Source of the DNA: Charina bottae
Lineage: Eukaryota > Chordata > Lepidosauria > Squamata > Charinaidae
Reading direction: 5' to 3'
Assembly (NCBI GenBank): GCA_023362775.1
Contig: JALMGJ010000002.1
Coordinates: 28,859,414 to 28,923,413 of the forward strand
Length of the DNA stretch: 64,000 bases
Notes under the pieces: generated by a model
What the model saw: only the letters and a program-made list of their open reading frames with translations
The model's database searches: none
What the model was told of the DNA's origin: nothing
Position numbers and translations under genes: made by a program
Part shown: positions 55,788 through 64,000 of the stretch, one piece after another
How positions within the stretch are numbered: position 1 is the first letter of the stretch
Layout: every line of letters begins with the position of its first letter

Positions 55788-57000
55788 AATAAACCTATTA
55801 AGGCAACAGTTCTGGTGGCTAAGCCTACGTAAAGATGTAGAGGAACATGTGGCCAGTGCCCAACCTGTGTCATGGCAAAAAGGGTGGGGGGCAACCCCAG
55901 AGTATTGCTGCAAAATGTAGCAAGCCCCACACAACCTTGGAAACAGATAGCCATGGATTTCATAGTAGATTTTCCGGAGAGCCATAGGAAAACTGGGATT
56001 TGGGTAGTAATCAATTTATTTTCAAAGCAAGCTCACTTCATCCCATGTAACAGCATACCCACAGCAGGGCAACTAGCTAAGATGTTTGTACAACACATTT
56101 ATAGAATACATGGGACTCCTGAATGAACAATAAGCGACTGAGACATACAGTTCACCTCTAAGTTTTGGAGGTCGTTCCTAAAGATGATTGGTGTGGGCCA
56201 AGAGCTAAGCTCCTCCCACCATCTGGAAACAGATGGAGGGTGTGAATATATGAACCAAGTGTTAGAGCAATACTTCAGGTGTTACGTCAGCTACCAGCAG
56301 GACGACTGGGTAGATCTACTTCCATTTGCTGAAGTGGCTTATAACAACTCAATACACCAAAGTACAGGATTCTCCCCTTTTCAAGTGGTGAACAGGCAGG
56401 AATTTGTAGTATTCCCAGAATTACCCACAGATATGTCCGAAAGTGTCTCATTGAATGAGTGGATAAAACACACAGCTGAGGGGTGGCAAGGAATAGAGAG
56501 TGCATTAAGCTAAGGAAACTTACAAGAAATATGCTGACTACAAAAGAGCACCAGAATGGCCACTGAAAGTGGGGGAGAAAGTGCATTTATCTACAGTTTC
56601 TAAAGTCTTCACAACCCTCAAAAAAGTTGGGTCCAAAGTACGTGGGACCCTTCCCTATTACCAAAGTGATCAATGACATGATAGTGCAGTTACAATTACC
56701 AAAAAACTTGAGGAAATTCCATCCTGTGTTTCATTGCTGTCTATTTAAGCCAGTAAAAACTCAGAACACTGGCACCCAGAACAACAAATGCCAACCCGAC
56801 TAATGAAAAACGGCGAACAACACTTTGAAGTGCAGGAGGTACTAGACTGAAAGCTGCACAAAGGCAGTTTACAATATTTGATCCAGTGGAAACACTTCCC
56901 CAAATCTCAGAATGAGTGGGTGGACAGCAGTCATGTAAAAGCACCTAAATTAGTGAAGAGATTTCATGTTAAATTCCCAGCAAAATCAAAGTTAAGGTAA
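54866..57000 (+). pseudogene. Gypsy RNase H, integrase and chromodomain, broken
   Basis: RNase H starts with KPLVVQVDASDMDVGG and continues in other frames (WAQFFTRFNFTLKYLPEGKK). The integrase zinc region is near 55620 (ERCHDAKSAGNFGFLKT). The core has KQIAMDFIVDFPESHRKTGI and TDGGCEYMNQVLEQYF. A chromodomain-like C-terminus is near 56868. Several stops and frameshifts were seen. Confidence 0.88.
55684..55790 (+). mobile_element. L2-type 3' tail insertion with target duplication
   Basis: GTAAACCGCCCAGAGTTCCC, GGGGGAGATGGGTGG and an (AAAT)n tail are flanked by the 9-bp repeat AAACCTATT (55675-55683 and 55791-55799). The insert is only ~107 bp, so a minimal 3' end (or SINE using that end) was mobilised. 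Confidence 0.9.
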
Positions 57001-57064
57001 TAGATGTATTGTATGTCTCTTTAAGCAACCTCTGGATGTGGGGAAAGGTTTTTGGGGGTCGGTA

Positions 57065-57511
57065 TGTCAAAGTGTCACCATGACATGGCGCCAAGAGGAA
57101 TGCCCTGCCAGTTAGCAATGAGACCACAGAACCATCGGGGGACATTCCAACATGAAAATGGCCAGACATTCTAAGCACTGACAGCAGAACATCCGTGTAT
57201 TCACAAAAGTGCAGACTATGCTAATCAAGGGGCTGCACTGAGCAGTTTAGCACCCAGGATTGATCAAAGATGTTATTGTACTGACTGTGTATTTGAACTC
57301 AGGAAAGGGCAATAGGAAGGGGGGTTGAAACTAGAGTTCCTCCGGTGGGGGAGGGGAAACTCAATGATTTAAACTGTAGGCTGTGGGAAGCTTCTTTACT
57401 CGAATCTTTAATGTACAAAGGATCACTGGCTGTAATAAAAATTCCTTCATATTCCTAAGCGACTTGTGTAAGGAGTTTTGATTTATTAGCAAATGGATCA
57501 AAATCATCACA
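57065..57511 (+). repeat. Gypsy 3' LTR
   Basis: 447 bp, TGTCAAAGTGTCAC to AAATCATCACA, diverged from the 5' LTR. Confidence 0.9.
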
Positions 57512-57524
57512 ATGTTATTCATAA

Positions 57525-58029
57525 TGAGATACAAAAGCTATTGTAAAATGTCCAAAGGTGATGATGGGTACCTAATCCTGAGACAACTGATCCATGAAAA
57601 GGTCCATGTTGAAATTTTATCTCAGGGTGGGAAACTGTTATGTATTACCCTATGGTATTTTAAAATTTGATTTTTTGATAGTCTCTCCTTTTTGACCCTT
57701 AAATTAAGCAAACTACCCAAAGCTATGGGATATCAGGACAGCAAGGGATACTTCCCCCATTTATTCAATACAATGGACAATCAAGATTATGTGGGACAGC
57801 TCCCAGATGCCAAGTATTACAGCCCTGAAACTGAGATGCCTGGTGAGAGAGATGAATTCCTGAAATGGCATGCTGCTAATACAGATACTGTGTTTAAACT
57901 AAAAAAAAGTCCCTGGATTACTACTGCAGACAAGATGTGGAGATATTGAGGGAGGCTTGTAATCGATTTAGAGGGCAGGTGATGAAAATGACAGAGTGCA
58001 ATATTTTCAGAGGGGGAGAGTGAAGCCAT
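57525..58029 (+). pseudogene. Maverick/Polinton DNA polymerase B fragment (exonuclease region)
   Basis: Translation gives hallmarks of the protein-primed family B polymerase of Maverick/Polinton elements: FFDSLSFL near 57672, KGYFPHLFNT near 57743, then DQ-type NQDYVGQLPDAKYY and EFLKWHAANTD. The Exo III-like YCRQDVEILREAC motif near 57923 is in a shifted frame. One TGA precedes FFDS. The polymerase (palm) part is missing, because the sequence is cut by a copia LTR at 58030. Mavericks are large virus-like DNA transposons; this is an inactive relic. Confidence 0.85.
57875..58029 (+). repeat. 155-bp duplicated segment, copy 1 (polB locus)
   Basis: From GCTAATACAGATACTG to GAGAGTGAAGCCAT this segment is identical, base for base by eye, to 60061-60215. 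Its right edge is exactly the LTR boundary of the minus-strand copia. Confidence 0.97.
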
Positions 58030-58570
58030 TAGTGGACAGCTAGGACCACTGAATGGAGAAGAGCTTAATACAGCAAAAGTGTGTGCACAGAAAAAGAATA
58101 TTATCTTAAATAGCATTAATGAACATGTTAGAGAAATATAGGTTATTGATCTTACACACTTAGCACACCCAAGCATAAAGAAGTACACACTTAGACAGAG
58201 TAGGTTCAAAAGTAAGCAAAAAGAAGTCTTACTCATTTATTTGGCCCAGTTACATCCGTTGAAGAAAAAAAAATGATGTTCCTTGTTTTCCTTTATTTTC
58301 CCTAAACTGAATTGACACTTAGCCCTCATTGCTGCTAAAGGCTGCATGCAGAAAGTGGAAGCCTCCTTTCTCTAGGCCCAGCCATGGCACCTAGGATGGA
58401 AGGAGCAAGCAGCCACATGCTCCCTTCCCGATGGTAGAAGGAGGAAGAAGACAAAGGAATGTGGGAGGGACAACAAACCACTTCCTCTAGAAACACATAG
58501 AGAATTTGCATCCTAGAGCAAACTCATCCACATGCTAATGAGGCATGCTGATTTGCTGGGACCTCCAACA
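58030..58570 (-). repeat. 3' LTR of the minus-strand copia
   Basis: On the minus strand it begins TGTTGGAGGTCCCAGC right after the polypurine tract TTTGAGAAGGAG (58571-58582). It ends at CCACTA next to Maverick sequence. The end is inferred from the start of non-element sequence, since no second LTR is available. Confidence 0.7.
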
Positions 58571-60060
58571 CTCCTTCTCAAATCAAGTCATGCATCATGC
58601 CTACACAAGATTTAACTCACTTCATAGGCCTTGATGGACACCCTTTGCGAGTGGTTTTGTCAGGATGTCTGCGATCATGGTCTCTGAGGGACAATACTCC
58701 GAAGGTATTAGTCCTGTCTCCTGTGCCTGTCTAATCACGTGGTAACATCCATGTGCTTGATCTGTCCTCTGACCTTCTTTGATAGAGAGAGTCTTATACA
58801 ACTTTGGTTGTCCTCAAAGACTCTTATTGGAGCAGGATCACTAACCCCCAGATCCTCAAGTAAATACTTGAGCCACTGCACCTCTGCGCATGTCTCAGCT
58901 GCTGAGATATACTCTGCTTCAGTAGTTGAGCGTGCCAAAATAGCCTAATTGCGGCTAGCCCAGCTCACAGCCCCTGGCCCAAAGAAAAACACATTCCCAC
59001 TAGTGGATTTGCGATCAGTTACATTCTGTGCCCAATCTGCATTGGTGTACCCCACTAGTTCAGGAGAATCAGTTGCTGGCAGCTTAAGCTTCAGGTCTAG
59101 AGTCCCCTTCAGGTATCTTGCCACCCACTTAATGCCTGTCCAGTCCCTTTTGGGTGGGTGCACTGGTCTTTCTTCAGAGGATCACCACTACAGTTGAAAT
59201 ATCTGGCCTTCTTGTGGTAGAGAGATATAAAAGCTTCCCAATGGCCTCTCTTTATAGCCATTGTTCTGAGGCAACAGTTCACTAGTGTCCTTGACTTTGT
59301 GAAAGTGTTTCCATTGGAGTTGGAACTGTCTTTGCATCTTCCAGTCTCAGGCTCTCCAATAGCTGTAGGAAATTTTGCCTCTAAGGAGAAAACTTCCATC
59401 CTCTTCTCTGTCAATTTGTATCCCCAAGTATTAGCATGCCTTCCCAAGATGTTTCACCTCTTCTTCCATGTTCAAATTGGATACAATTTCATTAATGTCC
59501 CTTTGATCCTCATAACAGAGAATCAAATCATTCACAAATGTCAGAATGAACATGTCTCTGCCATTCTTATGTTGTTTGTAAAGGCAGGTATCAGCTTTGC
59601 CTTGAGTGAAACCTTGCTTTATTAGCAGCTGGTTTAATTTCACATTCCAGGCCCTTGCTGCTTGTTTCAGTTCATAGATCCCCTTCTGAAGCTTACACAC
59701 TAAATGCCTATTATTTGGATCAGTGAACCCTTCAGGTTGTTGCATGGACAACTCCTCCTGAATTTTACCATGCAAGAACGGTGTCTTGATGTCTGTATGC
59801 TCCACTTGCATGTTTCTACTGCCTGCTAGACTTAAAAGGGGTCAAATTGTTTTGTGGGTCACAACAGGTGCAAAAGTTTGGTCATAATCTTCGCCGTGTT
59901 GCATAGCCTCAAACTCTTCTTGTGCTGCTTTCCTCCACTTATTTGCTTTAGCTGGAGGTAGCTGTTGCACCTCCTTCCAGGATGAAGGCTCCTTCCGCAA
60001 TGGCAACCCTGCAATGTAGGACAGTCGCTTTGCCAGAACTCCCTTCTTGGGTTGCGATGA

Positions 60061-60215
60061 GCTAATACAGATACTGTGTTTAAACTAAAAAAAAGTCCCT
60101 GGATTACTACTGCAGACAAGATGTGGAGATATTGAGGGAGGCTTGTAATCGATTTAGAGGGCAGGTGATGAAAATGACAGAGTGCAATATTTTCAGAGGG
60201 GGAGAGTGAAGCCAT
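60061..60215 (+). repeat. 155-bp duplicated segment, copy 2 (inside copia)
   Basis: An identical copy of 57875-58029 sits between the copia linker (60216-60320, minus) and the start of the RT region (60060, minus). It breaks the copia frame. Confidence 0.97.
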
Positions 60216-60323
60216 CTCAGGTCTGGAACAGGACTCGGGTCCGGATTGTACTGCATCTCTGCCCCTTCTGCTCCTCTTGGTTCCTCATCATCTGACTCAG
60301 GCGGTGTCTTGATCTCCTCTCTC

Positions 60324-61208
60324 TGTGTTTGTTTGTTTGTTTGTTTGTTTATTTATTTATTTATTTATTTATTTTTTTGTCAAATTTATCACTGCCCATC
60401 TCTACAAAGTAGACTCTGGGCGGTTTACAATAAAATATTAAAATTAAAAACCTATAAATCTTAAATTACATCCAATAATAAATAGTAAAAATCCAATTGA
60501 TGGTAATATCTTAAAAGGAGGACACCACTAAGCCAACCACCCCCAGGAGGAACTATTACTTCCTTTGTCCAAAGCAAGGCAGCAGAACCAGGTCTTTAAA
60601 GACCTGCAGAAGTCCAGGAGCGAGGGTGCCCGCCTCACCTCTGGGGGCAAGATATTCCATAGGGCAGGTGCTATCGCAGAAAAGGCATGCCCCCGGGACC
60701 CCTCTAGATGAAATTCTTTTCTTGATGGGGTCCGAAGCATGCCATCCCTGCATGACCAGGTAGATGTGACTGGGATGAGACAGTCCCTCAGGTACCCTGG
60801 CCTCATGCCATGTAGGGCTTTAAAGGTGATAACCAACACCTTTAATTGAACCTGGAAGCAAACTGGTACCCAATGCAGCTCGCGGAGCACCGGTGTTACA
60901 TGTGGTGATCTTATAGCACACCTAACTGCTCGTGCGGCCGCATTCTGGACCAGCTGAAGCTTCCGGATACTCTTCAAGGGTAGCCCCATATAGAGCGCAT
61001 TGCAATAATCTATATGAGAGATGACAAGGGCATGAGTGACTGTTCGGAGGGCATCTCGATCCAGGTAGGGGCACAACTGGCGCACAACCTGAAGCTGTGC
61101 AAAGGCTCTCCTGGCCACAACTGCCACCTGCTCTTCGAGCAGGAGTCGTGAGTCCAGGAGGACCCCCAAGTTTCGGACTGAATCTGAACGTGGTAGTGCC
61201 ACACCAGT
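60324..61208 (-). mobile_element. CR1/L2-clade LINE 3' part, minus strand
   Basis: One open frame, 61202-60528, holds the post-RT block (NLGVLLDSRLLLEEQVAVVA, SHIDYCNALYMGLPLKSI, LHWVPVCFQVQLKVLVITFK). It matches 48393-48860 closely. The 3' tail is (AAAT)n followed by (AAAC)n. 5'-truncated, with no RT. Confidence 0.92.
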
Positions 61209-61900
61209 GAGTTTGCCTGCTCACTGCATCTGGAAACACTGGGTAAGGTACCTCCAACAAGTCTTCATCTCCTCACCCTTCTGCAGTGCTATTTGTTAGA
61301 GGATTTTGATTTGGCTCTGTTTCATCAAAATGCACCACTCTGCAAGTATGGATTGAGCCAGTCTTAGGATCTAAAGTTCTATATCCCTTGCTTCCCAGTG
61401 GGTACCCCAATAAGATTCCTTCCTTTGCTTTGGAATCTAATTTGGTTCCATCCTCTTTTGTTGGTAGTCTATTTTGTAGGTAGGTAGGTAGCTGTCCTTG
61501 CTACACCCCCCCCCCAAGATATCCAAGTAAATATCTGTTACCCCCAACAGATGCTTCAATTGGCCCACACAGGTCAGTGTGAATTAGCTCCAGGAGCTGT
61601 TTGGAGCACCTGGTGCTTTGTTTTGGAACTGCAGGCCTTGTGGCCTTTCCCTGTATGCAGCTTTTGCACCTTGCATCAGTCTTACCACAGTCCTAGATTT
61701 CCAAATTGCTTGCCAATCCATTTTTCTTCATTTGAAGAATTGCATTTGAATCTCTGTGTCCAAACTGTCTGTGCCAGAGGGTGGCGCTGTCATGCTCCTT
61801 TCCACGGTGACTGGCCACACACGCCATGTCTGGCCTCTCACAATTGAGATACAGTAAATCAGATGCAAATTGTCACACTTGCCAGGCAGATGTACCCTAC

Positions 61901-62130
61901 TAACACACAGTATTTTTTAGAAGTATTCCAACATGCCACTTGCAAACCCCAAAGGTAACTTTTGGTAGATTTGGCAGCCACTACTCCAGAAACCTACAGG
62001 TTGAGAACACGCCTCTTCCCACCTGATTGACCTGTTGTTTACACAATGAAAAAGAAGTGTAAAAAGCATTAGCTTGGTTATCTTAGCACTAGTTCATTCA
62101 GGATGTCAGAGAGGGTGAGCAGAATTTTTT
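61901..62130. other. No feature recognised
   Basis: Either the 5' remainder of the minus-strand copia or Maverick spacer. The junction was not resolved. Confidence 0.35.
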
Positions 62131-62134
62131 TTCT

Positions 62135-62406
62135 GACCAAGACAGAGAAAGGCCATCTTATGCAGTGCCAATTGTGATCTGGTGAGGGCAATAGCAGAAA
62201 TCACTCTGAACATATTAAAAGAAAACCTTCCTCTGAAACCTTCACAATTCCGGACTTCGAAAAGAAAGAAAGGTGTCATTAAAAAGTTGAGTGATAGAAA
62301 GGTCTCATTCAAAAAGAAGAAGCAGATCATTTGTCAGCCAGGAGGATTTATCGGGCCATTACTAGAGGCAGATATTCCGCTGCTGACTAGCCTGTTAGCA
62401 GGATAA
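62135..62406 (+). pseudogene. Maverick-type small basic protein (pX-like) remnant
   Basis: An open frame encodes RKAILCSANCDLVRAIAEIT, NLPLKPSQFRTSKRKKGVIK, then KKKKQIICQPGGFIGPLL, ending in TAA at 62406. The pattern of a basic middle followed by QxGGF and a hydrophobic end is that of a small protein I associate with Maverick/adintovirus-like elements, likened to adenovirus pX. The assignment rests on recalled pattern, not on a search. No start codon is certain. Confidence 0.6.
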
Positions 62407-62415
62407 ACCATGGAC

Positions 62416-62570
62416 TATGGACGGCAGAGGATGAGATGGTCAGATAGCATCACCGATGTAATGAACATGAATTTGAGTAAACTCCAGGAGACAGAGGAGG
62501 ACAGGACAGCCTGGCGTGCTATGGTGCATGAGGTCACGAAGAGTCAGACACGACTAAATGACTGAAAAGC
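62416..62570 (+). mobile_element. BovB 3' tail fragment in Maverick DNA
   Basis: GGACGGCAGAGGATGAGATG onward, through the last BovB codons, to CTAAATGACTGAAAAGCAACA. It is more diverged than the other tails. Confidence 0.9.
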
Positions 62571-62960
62571 AACAAGAAATGCCGAGAAAATGTATCTGGT
62601 GTCCGATCATCAGATGGAGCAACTACAGGGCAGGGTGCCTACTGTGGGGACTACGACAACTAACCGGCTGGATGGTGACATGCACCATTCTTCAGAGAGC
62701 AGATTTGTGTGAGGATGACAAAACAGCATCAGGACATTTCAACCTGGGATAATCATGGTATGTTTTTATACAAAGGTATACCTATTCCTGGTACTAATAT
62801 TTCAGACTTGGTGAAAGGCACCTCGCAACACCGGGTACTTACTGAGAAGGGGTAACCTAAAGGCTGGGATGAATTTATGAATGCTATAGCTGAGGTGAAT
62901 GTTCCAACATCCATGTTGGGGTCTACATCTGTTAAAGACCAGTTATAAAAGCTGAAAGAG
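62571..62960 (+). pseudogene. Maverick structural-type ORF remnant
   Basis: Reading frames EKMYLVSDHQMEQLQGRVPT near 62580 and, after a gap, GIPIPGTNISDLVKGT and GWDEFMNAIAEVNVPTSML near 62780-62925 follow the basic-protein frame. They resemble the ORF that follows it in such elements. Stops and shifts are present. Confidence is moderate because it rests on family memory. Confidence 0.5.
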
Positions 62961-64000
62961 TCTATGTGATGATACCCTTTCTAAAGCCCAAATTCAGAAT
63001 TTCTTAATACAAGCCATTAAGGATATAGAATAAATCTTTATTAGGAATTAGTAACACAAAACATGGTTAAAGACCAGAATGAAGATTTCCCACTCAAACT
63101 GTTAAATAAACTCCTTCTCCCCCTCCATGCCAACCCCTCCTACTGATGATGTTATTACACTTTACTTTCCCACTCAATCTTTCACCCCCTCCCAACCTGC
63201 ATTCAACTCCCAGACGTTCCCAGATGGCACCGACAGAACGACCTTGGTGCAAGTTTCTTCTGTAAGCAATCTTCAACCACCTCTGCTGGAATGTTACCCA
63301 TCCTCCCCCTGCCTCTCAGATTCCACTGTCACTGACATGTATCTATATACAACCCTATAAACAACCCATGTCAGGACTTCACACTTGTGTGAAACCTGAC
63401 GGTCTGTGGCTCTTAACGATAAAACTTTTACTAGCCCCTACTCTGTTATGGATCCCTTTTGGGACTTGTAAGCCTCTGTTTACTGGGACCCCCTCTAGAC
63501 CTTGGATGTTAAATCCTAGAAGTAGGCTCAGGTTTGGTGACTGGCTCAGTTTGTAAAATGAATAAAAAACACTGTGAAACAAGCAAAAAAGTTTATGCCT
63601 TTGTCTTTGTAAGGCCAGCACACCTGCATACACTGATAATGAGTACATGCTCCAAGCCCCCTCCCAAACTTTATGTTCTTTACAAACTGATTTACCATTT
63701 TGTCAATTTTAATATTGTCCTCAGAGTACAGCTTTAAAATATTTTCATAAGCCTTTAGACCGGTTCAGTAGAAAAAGCACACAGTGCTGTCTGCAGGTCA
63801 CTGCACAGGGGAGTTGCAGTTGACATTGGTGAAATGTGTACCTTTCAGCATGCCACTCTAAAAACTTCACTATGGATCCAGGAAAGTTGGAGCTATCTCG
63901 AGGTCTTCCATAAGAATAAAAAAATTCACCATATCCAAGGGATGGGAATTAGAGGGCTAGCCACTGTTCACCAGGCAGAGTCTGAGAATGGGTATTTACA
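62961..64000. other. No feature recognised
   Basis: No recognised coding or repeat signal. Small proline- and serine-rich frames at 63127-63360 have no family motif. Could be more Maverick or single-copy DNA. Confidence 0.35.

Larger units (their letters stand above)
50459..57511 (+). mobile_element. Ty3/gypsy LTR retrotransposon (chromodomain type), old
   Basis: LTRs 50459-50913 and 57065-57511 are flanked by the duplication ATGTT (50454-50458 and 57512-57516). The LTRs differ at many positions, so the insertion is much older than the copia one. Domains in order are gag (51900-52240), zinc knuckle CFKCGKEGHHIASC (52514), protease LLDSGCT (52863), RT with LDDILIYN (53828), RNase H with VDASD (55019), integrase (55900-56510) and a chromodomain-like end (QYLIQWKHFPKSQNEWVD, 56868). 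Many stops and frameshifts make it inactive. BovB (54136-54862) and an L2 tail (55684-55790) are inserted in it, and a pentamer satellite (51357-51620) lies before gag. Confidence 0.94.
58030..61900 (-). mobile_element. Second Ty1/copia element, minus strand, degraded
   Basis: Read from right to left: GAG-pre-integrase (about 61880-61600, WHRQFGHRDSNA), integrase C-terminal block (about 61470-61300, KEGILLGYPLGSKGYRT), RT (60050-59430; HTDIKTPFLHGKIQEEL, then FVNDLILCYED in place of YVDD), RNase H (59160-58735; GYTNADWAQNVTDRKSTSG, STTEAEYISAAE), polypurine tract and 3' LTR. The integrase core is deleted. An L2 LINE (60324-61208) and the 155-bp polymerase segment (60061-60215) are inserted. 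The protein differs clearly from the copia at 39848, so this is a different family. The 5' LTR was not found. Confidence 0.88.

Noticed and set aside
51900..57000. Reading the gypsy element as an endogenous retrovirus
   Set aside because: It has a chromodomain-like integrase end, no envelope frame and a gypsy-type RT.
58029..60060. A simple tandem duplication to explain the two 155-bp copies
   Set aside because: A tandem duplication would also repeat the LTR and the copia 3' part, which occur only once.

Overview
The window looks like intergenic and intronic DNA from a squamate reptile (lizard or snake). Three things point there: a minus-strand cluster of vomeronasal type-2 receptor (V2R) genes; many BovB (RTE-clade) LINE copies alongside CR1/L2-clade and L1 LINEs; and Ty1/copia, Ty3/gypsy and Maverick/Polinton elements in the same interval. 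The species cannot be fixed from sequence alone. I saw no rRNA, no free-standing tRNA gene and no CRISPR array.

V2R cluster, all on the minus strand. (1) 6037-8058: exons 1 and 2 of one V2R, both open; later exons are not in the window. (2) 12867-21454: a V2R pseudogene with exon 2 (29-nt deletion and a stop), a 5' piece of exon 3, and an exon 6 that lost 579 nt in frame and is then split by a 4.2-kb DNA transposon. (3) 25512-25602: an orphan 90-bp piece of exon 6. (4) 26950-38708: a six-exon V2R with GT-AG introns and no frameshift or stop that I can find, adding up to 859 codons. This is the one apparently functional host gene here.

Layout. 1-5100 is a LINE pile-up (L2, BovB, L1). 5.1-12.9 kb holds the first V2R, a hAT-type MITE and an old RTE copy. 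13063-17277 is a hAT-like element with perfect 13-bp termini and an 8-bp target duplication; it carries a retrocopy of the cytoplasmic poly(A)-binding protein mRNA (5'UTR and N-terminus) and an L1-like insertion. 17.4-26.9 kb is V2R debris, LINE relics, a second MITE and a long purine microsatellite. 27-39 kb is the intact V2R, with three successive inverted repeats in intron 5. 39848-46521 is a nearly complete, young Ty1/copia element (LTRs about 99 percent identical) inserted in an L2 LINE and itself carrying a BovB insertion. 50459-57511 is an older chromodomain-type Ty3/gypsy element, also carrying BovB and an L2-tail insertion. 57525-62960 is a mosaic of Maverick/Polinton fragments split by a second, minus-strand copia; a 155-bp piece of Maverick polymerase flanking that copia's LTR occurs again, identical by eye, inside the copia. 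63-64 kb is unassigned.

The genes do not form a pathway. The biology is receptor-cluster birth and death under heavy transposition. All positions were read by hand, so edges of relics are approximate; exon, LTR, TIR and target-duplication edges were counted base by base.
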